Shown piece by piece: positions 7,291 to 14,386 of a stretch of DNA of 14,386 nt. Made by a program: the position numbers and the translations under genes. A model generated the notes under the pieces. The model saw nothing but the letters and a program-made list of their open reading frames with translations, searched no databases and was not told the origin of the DNA. Position 1 is the first letter of the stretch. Every line of letters starts with the position of its first letter. Source of the stretch: Acidimicrobiia bacterium (GTDB lineage: Bacteria; Actinomycetota; Acidimicrobiia; Acidimicrobiales; Acidimicrobilacustridaceae); NCBI GenBank assembly GCA_018882825.1, contig VERC01000030.1, forward strand, positions 1 through 14,386, given 5' to 3'.

Positions 7291-7896
7291 TCACCAGCCG
7301 CGGGCCACCCATTCGTCGAGGTTGGGGCGCTCGGCCCCGACGGTCGTCCACGCCCCGTGACCCGGCAGCACCAAGGTCTCGGCCGGCATCGTGAACAGCC
7401 GGCGGTCGATGGACTCGATGATGGTGGGGAAGTCCCCACCCGGGAAGCCGGTGGCACCGGGACCGCCCGGGAAGAGGGTGTCCCCGGAGAAAAGCACCGG
7501 GGCTCCCTCCAGGGCGAAGCACATCGAACCCGCCGTGTGACCCGGCGTGGCGATGGTGCGCAACCGCAGTCGACCGACGGCGAGCACCTCGTCATCGACC
7601 AGGACCTCGTCATAGGACTCGAGCATCTCGGCATCGGCCGCGGTGATGGCCACGTGGTAGCCCGCATCGCGCACGGCGGGGACGGCTTGCACGTGGTCCC
7701 AGTGGCCGTGGGTCTCCACCACCGAGCGCACGCCGAGGGCCGTGCACAGCTCGAGCAGGCGCTCGTGCTCGTTGGCCGCATCGATGAGCACGGCGTCGCC
7801 GGTCACGGTGCAGCGCACCACGAACACGTTGTTGTCCATCGGACCCACGACGACGGCGTGGATCTCGTAGCCGGTGTCGGCCAGAAGCAGCGTCAT
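7291..7896 (-). CDS. metallo-beta-lactamase-fold hydrolase (glyoxalase II-like)
   Basis: This 201-residue protein has a full dinuclear metal site: T-H63-G-H65-W-D67-H68, H120 in PGHTAGS, D139 in SGDTLF and H180 in PGHG. The short length and the PGHTAGSMCF and SGDTLFPGGPG segments place it in the glyoxalase II-like group, which hydrolyses thioesters such as acylglutathione or acylmycothiol; the substrate cannot be fixed from sequence. There is no signal peptide, so it is cytoplasmic. ATG at 7896 is chosen from the fold's usual N-terminus. No clear ribosome binding site precedes it, and GAGACT lies six bases upstream, so it too may be leaderless. It is divergent from the quinone oxidoreductase gene and in the same direction as the downstream sufC arm, 52 bases away. 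Confidence 0.87.
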   Translation of the reverse strand: MTLLLADTGYEIHAVVVGPMDNNVFVVRCTVTGDAVLIDAANEHERLLELCTALGVRSVVETHGHWDHVQAVPAVRDAGYHVAITAADAEMLESYDEVLVDDEVLAVGRLRLRTIATPGHTAGSMCFALEGAPVLFSGDTLFPGGPGATGFPGGDFPTIIESIDRRLFTMPAETLVLPGHGAWTTVGAERPNLDEWVARGW

Positions 7897-7935
7897 GGGT
7901 GGAGTCTCGCAGCCGCGACGGCGATCCGGCTCGTC

Positions 7936-7947
7936 TACCGTCGAACC
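7936..7947 (+). promoter_or_regulatory. predicted -10 box of a leaderless promoter (quinone oxidoreductase gene)
   Basis: TACCGT at 7936-7941 fits TANNNT and lies six bases before the ATG at 7948. No Shine-Dalgarno sequence fits in the gap. No clear -35 element is visible. Confidence 0.4.
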
Positions 7948-8937
7948 ATGCGAATGGTCGTGTGCGAGGAGTTCGGCCCGGTGGAGCGTCTCCGGGTGGT
8001 CGAGCGGGAATCGGTTCCGTGCGGACCGGGTGCCGTGCGCATCGCGGTGACGGCGACAGGCGTCAACTACGTCGACGGTCTGTTCGTCAAGGGTGAGTAC
8101 CAGATCAAGCCCCCGCTCCCGTTCACGCCGGGGATGGAACTGGTCGGTCGCATCACCGAGATCGGTGAGGGCGTCGTCGACCGGGCCGTGGGCGATCGGG
8201 TGTTCGCCAACGTCGGCCTCGGTGCCTATGCCAGCGAGGTCGTGGCTCCGTCGCTGGCGACGCTGCTGCTCCCCGCCGACACGTCGACGCTGTCGGACGG
8301 ACAGGCGGCCACTTTCATGCAGAGCTATCTCACCGGATGGTTCGCGCTGCGCGAGCGGGTGCAGGCCCGCGAGGGTCAGTCGATGCTGGTGCTCGGGGCC
8401 GGCGGCGGCGTCGGCGCGGCGGCCGTCGACATCGGCGCCCTGCTCGGACTGCGCGTCATCGCCGCCGCATCGACTCCGGAGAAGCGCGAGCTCGCCCTCC
8501 GACAGGGCGCGGTCGCCGTCATCGATTCCTCGACCGAGGACGTCAAGGAGCGGGCCAAGGAGATCGCCGGGGAATCGGGGGCCAGTGGTGTCGATCTCGT
8601 CTACGACCCCATCGGCGGGGAGCAGTCGGCGACGTGTCTGCGGGCGCTCGGTGATGACGGTGCCCTGCTGGTGATCGGCTTCGTGGCCGGCATCCCGATG
8701 CTCCCGGCCAACCAGGTGCTGCTGCGCAACCGGCGGGTGATCGGCGTCGACTGGGGCGGCTGGGCCCTGCGCAATGGCGCTCGCAACAACGAACTCACCG
8801 GCGAGGTCCTCGACCACGTGTTGGCCGGTCGTCTCCACCCGGTCGAGCCGGCGTCGTACCCGCTCGAGCGCGCCGCCGAGGCACTGGCCGATCTCGACGC
8901 CCGCAAGGTGGCCGGCAAGGTCGCGCTCCGGCCCTGA
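7948..8937 (+). CDS. NADPH:quinone oxidoreductase-like protein (MDR superfamily)
   Basis: This is a medium-chain dehydrogenase/reductase of about 329 residues, normal for the quinone oxidoreductase branch. The N-terminal GroES-like domain contains TGVNYVDGLFVKGEY and PFTPGMELVGRITEIGEGV; the nucleotide-binding domain has GAGGGVG (150-156) followed by AAVDIGALLG. The cysteine ligands of zinc alcohol dehydrogenases are absent, so it is zinc-independent. Such enzymes reduce quinones or alpha,beta-unsaturated carbonyl compounds with NADPH; the actual substrate is unknown. ATG at 7948 follows the TACCGT box; a second in-frame ATG at 7954 is possible. It is followed by an acyl-CoA dehydrogenase gene 109 bases on, which may be a separate transcription unit. 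Confidence 0.9.
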   Translation: MRMVVCEEFGPVERLRVVERESVPCGPGAVRIAVTATGVNYVDGLFVKGEYQIKPPLPFTPGMELVGRITEIGEGVVDRAVGDRVFANVGLGAYASEVVAPSLATLLLPADTSTLSDGQAATFMQSYLTGWFALRERVQAREGQSMLVLGAGGGVGAAAVDIGALLGLRVIAAASTPEKRELALRQGAVAVIDSSTEDVKERAKEIAGESGASGVDLVYDPIGGEQSATCLRALGDDGALLVIGFVAGIPMLPANQVLLRNRRVIGVDWGGWALRNGARNNELTGEVLDHVLAGRLHPVEPASYPLERAAEALADLDARKVAGKVALRP

Positions 8938-9046
8938 CCGGAGGAGCGGTTCCGGCGGGATGTGTCGACCCGCGTCCGGGTCGGCTAGAAACATGGTCCG
9001 TCATGCCGCGGGGGACAGGCCTCCGCGTCGGCCCGGAGGCCCCATC

Positions 9047-10162
9047 ATGAACTTCGCCTTCTCCGAGGAGCAGGAAGAGCTCCGATCGATCGTCCGCCAG
9101 TTCCTCGAGGCGAAGTCGTCCGAGACCGACGTGCGGGCCCAGATGGAGACCGAGCGCGGGTACGACCCGGACGTGTGGGCGCAGATGGCCGAGCAGCTCG
9201 GTCTGCAGAGCCTCATCATCCCCGAGGAGTTCGGCGGTCAGGGCTTCGGCTACGTCGAGTTGATCGTGGTGCTGGAGGAGATGGGCCGCGCCCTGTTGTG
9301 CGCGCCGTTCTTCTCCTCGGTCGTGCTCGCCACGAACACCCTGCTGCAGTCGGGCGACGACTCGGCCAAGGCGGCGATCCTCCCGGGCATCGCTTCGGGC
9401 GAGACGATCGCCACCTTGGCCCTCACCGAGCCGAACGGTCGTTGGGACGAGTCCGGAATCGAGGCCACCGCCACCGGCGAGGGCGGCACCTGGCGCATCT
9501 CGGGCACGAAGTCCTATGTGATCGACGGTCACACCGCCGACGTCGTTCTCGTCGCCGCCCGCACCGGGGCCGGAGTGAGCCTGTTCTCCGTGGCTGGCGA
9601 CGCCGCCGGTCTGACCCGGACGCCGCTGGCCACCATGGACCAGACGCGCAAGCAGGCCAAGCTCGAGTTCGCCGGTGTCGAGGGAACCCTCATCGGCACC
9701 GACGGCGCCGGCTGGGACGTGCTGTCGACGGTGCTCGACCTCGCCGCCGTGGGCCTCGCCGCCGAGCAGGTCGGTGGTGCCCAGATGTGCCTCGACATGG
9801 CCGTGCAGTACGCCAAGGACCGTGTGCAGTTCGGTCGCCCCATCGGTTCGTTCCAGGCCATCAAGCACAAGTGCGCCGACATGCTCCTCGAGGTCGAGTC
9901 GGCCAAGTCGGCCGCCTACTACGCCGGATGGTGCGCGTCGGAGCTCAACGACGAGCTGCCGGCGATCGCCTCGCTGGCCAAGGCCTATTGCAGTGACGCC
10001 TACTTCCACACCGCAGCCGAGAACATCCAGATCCACGGTGGCATCGGCTTCACCTGGGAGCATCCGGCGCACCTGTACTTCAAGCGGGCCAAGTCGTCGG
10101 AACTGCTGTTCGGTGACCCGACCTATCACCGCGAGCTGTTGGCCCAGCGCATCGGCATCTGA
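9047..10162 (+). CDS. acyl-CoA dehydrogenase family protein
   Basis: This 371-residue FAD-dependent flavoprotein has the usual ACAD layout: helical N-terminal domain (FSEEQEELRSIVRQFLE), central beta domain (LALTEPNGRWDESG, then WRISGTKSYVIDG) and C-terminal helical domain (YAKDRVQFGRPIGSFQAIKHKCADM). The ending QIHGGIGFTWEHPAHLYFKRAKSSELLFGD resembles mycobacterial FadE proteins, several of which work as two-gene heteromers in sterol or fatty acid breakdown, and lacks the YEGT motif of the classical short- and medium-chain enzymes. No partner ACAD gene is in the window. ATG at 9047 has GGAGG about 8 bases upstream and fits the family start. An upstream TAGAAA at 8986-8991 could be a -10 box with a leader of about 50 bases. 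The acyl substrate is not predictable. Confidence 0.92.
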   Translation: MNFAFSEEQEELRSIVRQFLEAKSSETDVRAQMETERGYDPDVWAQMAEQLGLQSLIIPEEFGGQGFGYVELIVVLEEMGRALLCAPFFSSVVLATNTLLQSGDDSAKAAILPGIASGETIATLALTEPNGRWDESGIEATATGEGGTWRISGTKSYVIDGHTADVVLVAARTGAGVSLFSVAGDAAGLTRTPLATMDQTRKQAKLEFAGVEGTLIGTDGAGWDVLSTVLDLAAVGLAAEQVGGAQMCLDMAVQYAKDRVQFGRPIGSFQAIKHKCADMLLEVESAKSAAYYAGWCASELNDELPAIASLAKAYCSDAYFHTAAENIQIHGGIGFTWEHPAHLYFKRAKSSELLFGDPTYHRELLAQRIGI

Positions 10163-10183
10163 ACGGGACGGAGCCCGCCCGTC

Positions 10184-10615
10184 GTGCTCCTGTTGATCCT
10201 CATCGCCCTTGCCGCCGTGCTCGTCGTGGCGGTCGCCCTCGTGGCGGTGGGGCGCGTCACCGGTCAACTCGATTCGTCGGTGAAGCAGGCCATCTACGAC
10301 CGGGCCGAGGCCGTCGACTACGTGGCCGAACTGTTGCCCGACGACGTCACTGCGCAACTGTCCTACGAGGAACTGGCGCAACTGTTGCAGTACCACCTCG
10401 ACTATCTCGCTGCCCAGGGTGTGGCCCACGCCCAGGGTGACGAACCACTCGACCCCGGACCGGCGCTGGCCTCCGAGGACGACGCGCTGGCCTATGTCAT
10501 CGGACGCGCCGCCGACACCGGGCCGGTCGCCGACGACGTGTGGATCGCGCAGGTGATCACCGGCAACGAGCGCTACCTGCGGGCCATCGGCGCCATCGGA
10601 CCCGAGGTCGACTGA
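10184..10615 (+). CDS. membrane-anchored protein of unknown function
   Basis: I do not recognise this 143-residue protein. An N-terminal hydrophobic helix (about residues 2-23, LLLILIALAAVLVVAVALVAVG) is followed directly by soluble sequence, so it is probably anchored with a single span. The rest is rich in acidic and helical segments, for example SYEELAQLLQYHLDYLAAQGV around residues 64-84 and a C-terminal DDVWIAQVITGNERYLRAIGAIG. No catalytic motif is evident and there are no cysteines. The GTG at 10184 is preceded by GGACGGAG about ten bases upstream. It starts 21 bases after the acyl-CoA dehydrogenase gene and may be cotranscribed with it. Confidence 0.75.
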   Translation: MLLLILIALAAVLVVAVALVAVGRVTGQLDSSVKQAIYDRAEAVDYVAELLPDDVTAQLSYEELAQLLQYHLDYLAAQGVAHAQGDEPLDPGPALASEDDALAYVIGRAADTGPVADDVWIAQVITGNERYLRAIGAIGPEVD

Positions 10616-10639
10616 TCGGGTCCGGTCGCCGGGGGCGTC

Positions 10640-10652
10640 TACCATCGGCGCC
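10640..10652 (+). promoter_or_regulatory. predicted -10 box of a leaderless promoter (73-residue protein)
   Basis: TACCAT at 10640-10645 fits TANNNT and is followed by seven bases before the ATG at 10653. No ribosome binding site is present in the gap. No -35 element stands out. Confidence 0.42.
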
Positions 10653-10874
10653 ATGGAGCGGCCCACGAAGTTCGAGCACAATCGGTGGATCGGCGACAAG
10701 CGCACGCAGGTCGTCTACGACGTCGACAACATCGACGATCCGTCGATCATCGACGAACTCATGGCCGCCGAGACCTTCCTCTGCTTCGGGCCGGACACCC
10801 TCGACGAGGCCCGGAATCGTCGTTACCGCCCCTACAAGGGCAACGGCAGCGGCGTCGAGGGCGTCGCGGTCTGA
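10653..10874 (+). CDS. small conserved-looking protein of unknown function
   Basis: This is a 73-residue soluble protein without a recognised domain. It is rich in charged and aromatic residues (KFEHNRWIGDKRTQVVYDVDNI near the start) and ends in a basic and then glycine-rich tail (RNRRYRPYKGNGSG). It has one cysteine, in FLCFGPDTLDEA. The coding frame is supported by a TACCAT box ending seven bases before the ATG, by lack of overlap with neighbours, and by a composition unlike the shadow frames of these GC-rich genes. The gap to the previous gene is 37 bases and to the next 19. Nothing in the sequence indicates a function. Confidence 0.7.
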   Translation: MERPTKFEHNRWIGDKRTQVVYDVDNIDDPSIIDELMAAETFLCFGPDTLDEARNRRYRPYKGNGSGVEGVAV

Positions 10875-10893
10875 CGCCGTCGGGCGCTGATCC

Positions 10894-11664
10894 ATGGAAC
10901 GGATCCTGCGCTCGGGCGATCTGGAACTCGCCGGTCACCTGTCGCGGCCTCGCACCGCGCCCGGCACGGCGGTGCCCGGACTGGTGATCGCCCACGGCTT
11001 CCCGCACCTGCGGCAGGGAGGTCGTCTCTCGGCCAAGTCGTTCCCGGAACTGGCCGATCGCATCGCCACCGAGATGGGGTGGATGGTGCTGGTCTTCAAC
11101 TTCCGCGGGGCCGGTGACTCCGAGGGTGACTTCTCGCTCGAGGGTTGGCGGCAGGACCTGTTGGCCGCCGCGGCCCACCTGCGCGGTGTGGAGGACGTGC
11201 ACGGTGTGTGGGTGGCCGGCTTCGGTACGGGTGGGTCGCTGGCCATCTCGGCCACGACCACCGATCCGGAGATCCGCGGAGTGGCCGCCATCGCCGCGCC
11301 GGCCGACTTCGACGACTGGTCGCACCATCCGCGTCGTCTGTTGCAGCACGCCCGCGACACCGGGATCATCGGTGCCTCGTCGTTCCCACCGAACTTCGAG
11401 GAATGGGCGCGCTCGATCCGGGCCGTGAGCGCGTTGGCGGCGGTGAGGACCATGGCGCCGCGGTCGTTGCTGCTCATCCACGGGTCCGATGACGACGTGG
11501 TGCCCGTGTTCGACGCCCGTGTGCTGGCCGACGCACACGGCAGCGCCGATCTGCGCGTGATCGAGGGTGGCGGCCATCAGCTGCGTCACGATCCTCGGGC
11601 GGTGGCCATGCTGCTGGGCTGGCTCGATCGTCAGCGGGCGGCCGCCTCGGCCCGGGCCTCATGA
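10894..11664 (+). CDS. alpha/beta-hydrolase-fold protein lacking the nucleophile serine
   Basis: This 256-residue protein has the alpha/beta-hydrolase layout: an oxyanion-type VIAHGFPHLRQGG segment (32-44), VFNFRGAGDSEG (about 68-79), a nucleophile elbow, a late acid in HGSDDDVVP and a final histidine in GGGHQLRHD. At the elbow, where G-X-S-X-G is expected, the sequence is G109-F-G111-T-G113, so glycine replaces serine. The acid and histidine remain. It may therefore be a non-hydrolytic relative, or use another residue (S115 lies four positions on). Without the serine an esterase call is not justified. There is no signal peptide. ATG at 10894 begins 19 bases after the preceding stop, and its stop overlaps the next gene's ATG (ATGA), implying coupling to the membrane protein. 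Confidence 0.85.
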   Translation: MERILRSGDLELAGHLSRPRTAPGTAVPGLVIAHGFPHLRQGGRLSAKSFPELADRIATEMGWMVLVFNFRGAGDSEGDFSLEGWRQDLLAAAAHLRGVEDVHGVWVAGFGTGGSLAISATTTDPEIRGVAAIAAPADFDDWSHHPRRLLQHARDTGIIGASSFPPNFEEWARSIRAVSALAAVRTMAPRSLLLIHGSDDDVVPVFDARVLADAHGSADLRVIEGGGHQLRHDPRAVAMLLGWLDRQRAAASARAS

Positions 11665-13487
11665 CGGCATCGTCGACGGGTGCGACCGAGCGGTCGGCGA
11701 TGTCATCGACAACGGCACGGATACGGGGGCCGCTGCGCGCGCTGGGCCGATCACCGTTGCTGGCCGTGGTGGTCGCGCTCGTCATCGCGGCCGCGACGTG
11801 GTTGGTGGTGCGCACCTTCGCACTCGACTGGCATCCCATGGGGGACTACCGCAACCTCCAGTTCCGCGTCGCCGACGTGGGAGGTGCGCACACGCCGCTG
11901 GTCGGGCCGTGGTCGAGGTTCGACTGGAACCATCCCGGACCGTGGGTGTTCTGGTTGCTGGCCGGGCCCTATCGGGTGTTCGGCGACGCGGGCATCCTGC
12001 TCGGCGCCGCTGCGGTCAACCTCGCCTCGATCGTCGCGGCCATCGCCGTCAGCCGGGGCGCCGGGCGGCGCTGGACGCTCGTCGTGGCCGTCACCGCCGC
12101 GTTGCTGTGCGGAGGCATCGGACTCGGTGGACTGGCCGATCCATGGAATCCCTACCTGGTGGTGCTCCCCACCTTCGCCATGGGTGTGGGCGCGTGGCGG
12201 GCCATCGACGGCAGTCGAGCCGGCGCGCTCCTCGCCGTCATCGCCGGTTCGTTCGCGGCGGCGACGCACTTCGGTTCGGTGCCGCTGGCCGCGTCGATGG
12301 TCGGTCTGGTGGCGCTCGTGCTCGTGTGGCGCGCCTGGCGGGGGCCGGACCGCGACCGCGATGTGCGCACGCTCCTGTGGTGCGCGCTGGCCGGACTGGT
12401 CCTGTGGCTCCCACCGCTGATCGAACAGGTGACCTCGTCGCCGGGCAACCTCCGACTGCTCACGTCGTTCGTGCTCGAGGGCGGACGCGACGGCGTCAAC
12501 GGGTTCGGATCGGGATTGCGCATCATGGCCCGCTCCTTCGGTGGCACCTTCGACTGGATAACCGGCCACTCACCGTCCCTGGCCAACGACCTGCTGGCCA
12601 CGCCGTGGGCGATCCCGTTGGCCCTGCTGGCCCTCGCGGTCGCTGTGGTCGTGGCCGTGCGTCGGCGCGATCGCACCGGTCTGAACCTCTGCGCGGTGGC
12701 GGCGGTGGCGACGATCATCGAACTGGCGGCGATGTCGCGGATCTCCGGACCGTTGTTCCCCGCCCTCGTTCGTACGACGTGGTCGGTGGCGGCGTTGGTG
12801 TGGATGGCGGTGCTCGGTGTGGCCGTCGGTGCAGTGGCGGCACGCCGCGATGGCGAACGACGCATGGGCGTCGCGCTCACCGCAGTGCTCGCCGTCGCGC
12901 TCGCCGCCCTGCTCGTCCGCGGCATCGACACCGAACCGCTCGGACCGCCGGCGGACTGGGCGGCGGCCGACGCGGCGATCACCGCCGCCGTCGTCGCCGC
13001 CATCGCCGGGGCACCTGCTCCCGTGCTCGTGGTCAACGGGTTCTGGACCGATGGCGCCGTCGGCACCGAGGTGCTGGCCGCGGCGCGAGCCGCCGGCTAC
13101 GGCGTGCACCGCGCGTCGTCCGACGCGTTCATCGTCGGACCGCAACGCACGGTCGATCCCGGGAGAGTCGCCACCACCATCGCCGTGGTGGCCGATGGTG
13201 CCATCGACGAGTACCTGGCCGATCCCGCATGGCGACTCATCGTCCGCTACGACGCGCTCAGCGCGGGCGAACGGGCCGAACTGGTCGCGCTGGAGGCTGC
13301 GGCCACCGCGGGAGCGGACACCGAGGGCATGACGGCCGAACAGGCGCAGGCAGCCCGTCGGGCCGCGCTCGATCGATGGAGCGCAGAGCAGTCGCGTCGG
13401 ACGAGTGCGTCGACCGAGTACGCGCGGTGGCGCGAACTCTCGTTGCGGGTGAACCTGGCCGCCTTCGAACGGAGCGGTCCGCCGTGA
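11661..13487 (+). CDS. polytopic membrane protein, GT-C glycosyltransferase-like
   Basis: This is a 608-residue protein. The first hydrophobic helix (about 31-53) is followed by an outside loop carrying DWHPMGDYRNLQ (from residue 56) and SRFDWNHPGPWVFWLLAGPYRVFG. The HPGP-x-x-F-x-L-x-x-P-x-Y pattern after an acidic loop is characteristic of polyprenyl-phosphate-sugar-using GT-C transferases and relatives, with D62 a candidate catalytic acid. About eight to ten more helices follow, up to roughly residue 420. The last 190 residues are hydrophilic, probably outside the membrane, with an acidic, alanine-rich helical stretch near 550-590. Donor and acceptor sugars are unknown, and non-enzymatic homologues exist. 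ATG at 11661 overlaps the hydrolase stop; an ATG at residue 14 is an alternative start. The gene ends four bases short of the convergent aceE stop. Confidence 0.75.
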   Translation: MTASSTGATERSAMSSTTARIRGPLRALGRSPLLAVVVALVIAAATWLVVRTFALDWHPMGDYRNLQFRVADVGGAHTPLVGPWSRFDWNHPGPWVFWLLAGPYRVFGDAGILLGAAAVNLASIVAAIAVSRGAGRRWTLVVAVTAALLCGGIGLGGLADPWNPYLVVLPTFAMGVGAWRAIDGSRAGALLAVIAGSFAAATHFGSVPLAASMVGLVALVLVWRAWRGPDRDRDVRTLLWCALAGLVLWLPPLIEQVTSSPGNLRLLTSFVLEGGRDGVNGFGSGLRIMARSFGGTFDWITGHSPSLANDLLATPWAIPLALLALAVAVVVAVRRRDRTGLNLCAVAAVATIIELAAMSRISGPLFPALVRTTWSVAALVWMAVLGVAVGAVAARRDGERRMGVALTAVLAVALAALLVRGIDTEPLGPPADWAAADAAITAAVVAAIAGAPAPVLVVNGFWTDGAVGTEVLAAARAAGYGVHRASSDAFIVGPQRTVDPGRVATTIAVVADGAIDEYLADPAWRLIVRYDALSAGERAELVALEAAATAGADTEGMTAEQAQAARRAALDRWSAEQSRRTSASTEYARWRELSLRVNLAAFERSGPP

Positions 13488-13491
13488 CGCC

Positions 13492-14386
13492 TCAGTGCAA
13501 CAGCGGGTCGGGGGCGTCGGGGTCGATGCCGTGGGCGGCGATGGCCTCGGCCACCACCGTCGGCTCGATCACGCCATCGGTGGTCAGCGCCGACAGCACC
13601 GCCACCTCGACGTGGGCGGCGTCGGTCTCGAAGTGCCGACGCAGCGCGTCACGGGTGTCGGAACGCCCGAACCCGTCGGTACCCAGGGCGATGAATCGCT
13701 TGGGGATGAACGGCGCCACCTGATCGGCCACCGACTTCATGTAGTCGGTCACGGCGACGATCGGTCCCGGCGCCTGCATCAGCTTCGATGTCACCTCGGC
13801 GATGCGCGGCGACGAGCCCGGATGCAATCGGTTCCAGCGTTCGGCCGACAGTGCGTCCTCCCGCAATCGCTTGTAGGAGGTGGCGCTCCACAACTCGACA
13901 CCGATCCCGCGCCCGGCCAACGCCTCCTGAGCCTGGCGCGCCGCGCTGTGAGCCGTGCCCGAGAACACGATGGTCGCCATGGGCTCGACGCCATCGGGTG
14001 CCGGGGCCCAGCGGTAGAGCCCGCTCATGATGTCGTCGTCGGTCACGTCCGACGGTCGCGCCGGCATGACGTAGTTCTCGTTGTAGGCGGTGAGGTAGTA
14101 GAAGACCGATTCTCCCGAACCGCCCGGCCCGCCGTACATGCGCTCGAGTCCGCGCTTGACCACGGTGGCGAACTCGTAGGCGAAGGCCGGGTCGTACACC
14201 TGACAGGTGGGCACCGTGGAGGCCAGCACCGGGGAGTGACCATCGCAGTGCTGCAGGCCCTCACCGACGAGGGTCGTGCGGCCGGCGGTGGCGCCGACGA
14301 TGAAGCCCTTGGCCTGCGAGTCGGCGGCAGCCCAGACGAGGTCACCCACTCGTTGGAAGCCGAACATCGAGTACAGCGTGAAGAAC
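13492..14386 (-). CDS. aceE: pyruvate dehydrogenase E1 component AceE, C-terminal part (5' end cut off by the window)
   Basis: About 297 C-terminal residues of a protein that normally has about 900 are present. It is the homodimeric, thiamine-diphosphate-dependent E1 that decarboxylates pyruvate and acetylates the lipoyl groups of E2. Diagnostic segments are YSMFGFQRVGDLVWAAADSQ, TAGRTTLVGEGLQHCDGHS, FATVVKRGLERMYG, TAYNENYVMPARP and, near the end, FIALGTDGFGRSDTRDALRRHFE, all matching the E. coli AceE order. Reading continues off the window edge; the internal methionine at 14367 is not the start. The C-terminus ends a little after DGVIEP, consistent with the family. Actinobacteria commonly use this E1 type. 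Its partner subunits are not in the window. Confidence 0.96.
   Translation of the reverse strand, partial: FFTLYSMFGFQRVGDLVWAAADSQAKGFIVGATAGRTTLVGEGLQHCDGHSPVLASTVPTCQVYDPAFAYEFATVVKRGLERMYGGPGGSGESVFYYLTAYNENYVMPARPSDVTDDDIMSGLYRWAPAPDGVEPMATIVFSGTAHSAARQAQEALAGRGIGVELWSATSYKRLREDALSAERWNRLHPGSSPRIAEVTSKLMQAPGPIVAVTDYMKSVADQVAPFIPKRFIALGTDGFGRSDTRDALRRHFETDAAHVEVAVLSALTTDGVIEPTVVAEAIAAHGIDPDAPDPLLH

Noticed and set aside
8938..8956. Inverted repeat CCGGA...TCCGG after the quinone oxidoreductase gene as a terminator
   Set aside because: The stem is 5 bp with an 8-base or longer loop and no U-tract; not distinguishable from background.
9919..9932. Partial operator-like sequence CTACGCCGGATG inside the acyl-CoA dehydrogenase gene
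   Set aside because: It matches only part of the motif, has no dyad and lies in the middle of conserved coding sequence (YYAGW).
8795..10705. A 636-codon minus-strand open frame across the acyl-CoA dehydrogenase gene
   Set aside because: Same reason: it mirrors a clear coding gene, has histidine- and glycine-rich sequence without domains, and spans several real genes.

Overview
The window is GC-rich, tightly packed bacterial DNA with short or overlapping gene junctions. An actinobacterium is likely, and the class Acidimicrobiia is my best guess. The reasons are the SUF operon content (SufU scaffold, a Rieske ferredoxin between sufD and sufC), a homodimeric-type pyruvate dehydrogenase E1 (aceE), mycobacterial-style acyl-CoA dehydrogenase sequence, and several TANNNT boxes 6-7 nt upstream of start codons, which suggests leaderless transcripts. 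This placement is inference; there is no rRNA or marker gene in the window.

Layout: 1-455 is the 3' end of an EamA-like membrane transporter. 442-786 encodes a small four-cysteine protein. 849-4706 is a plus-strand run: sufD, a Rieske ferredoxin, a first sufC, a pterin-4a-carbinolamine dehydratase and a cytochrome P450. 4713-7238 is a minus-strand run converging on it: a second sufC, sufS and sufU. 7291-7896 (minus) is a metallo-beta-lactamase-fold hydrolase, and 7948-8937 (plus) is a zinc-independent quinone oxidoreductase-like enzyme. Then on the plus strand come an acyl-CoA dehydrogenase, a membrane-anchored unknown, a 73-residue unknown, an alpha/beta-hydrolase-fold protein lacking its nucleophile serine, and a polytopic GT-C-like membrane protein. 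The window ends inside aceE, read on the minus strand. No stretch of 300 bases or more lacks a gene.

The main result concerns Fe-S cluster assembly. SUF genes that normally form one operon are split into two facing arms, each with its own SufC ATPase, and no sufB is visible. Both arms begin with the same 18-nt sequence (821-838 plus; 7288-7271 minus), which is the core of the dyad TCCTAC-GCCG-GTAGGA. In front of sufD the dyad overlaps the predicted -10 box. This looks like a shared operator controlling both halves of the pathway. The sufD arm also runs directly into the pterin dehydratase and P450 genes.

Functionally, SufS would mobilise sulfur from cysteine and pass it to SufU. SufD with a SufC, and presumably a SufB encoded elsewhere, would assemble the cluster. 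The Rieske protein could be an electron donor or client. The remaining genes look like ordinary lipid, redox, envelope and central carbon metabolism.
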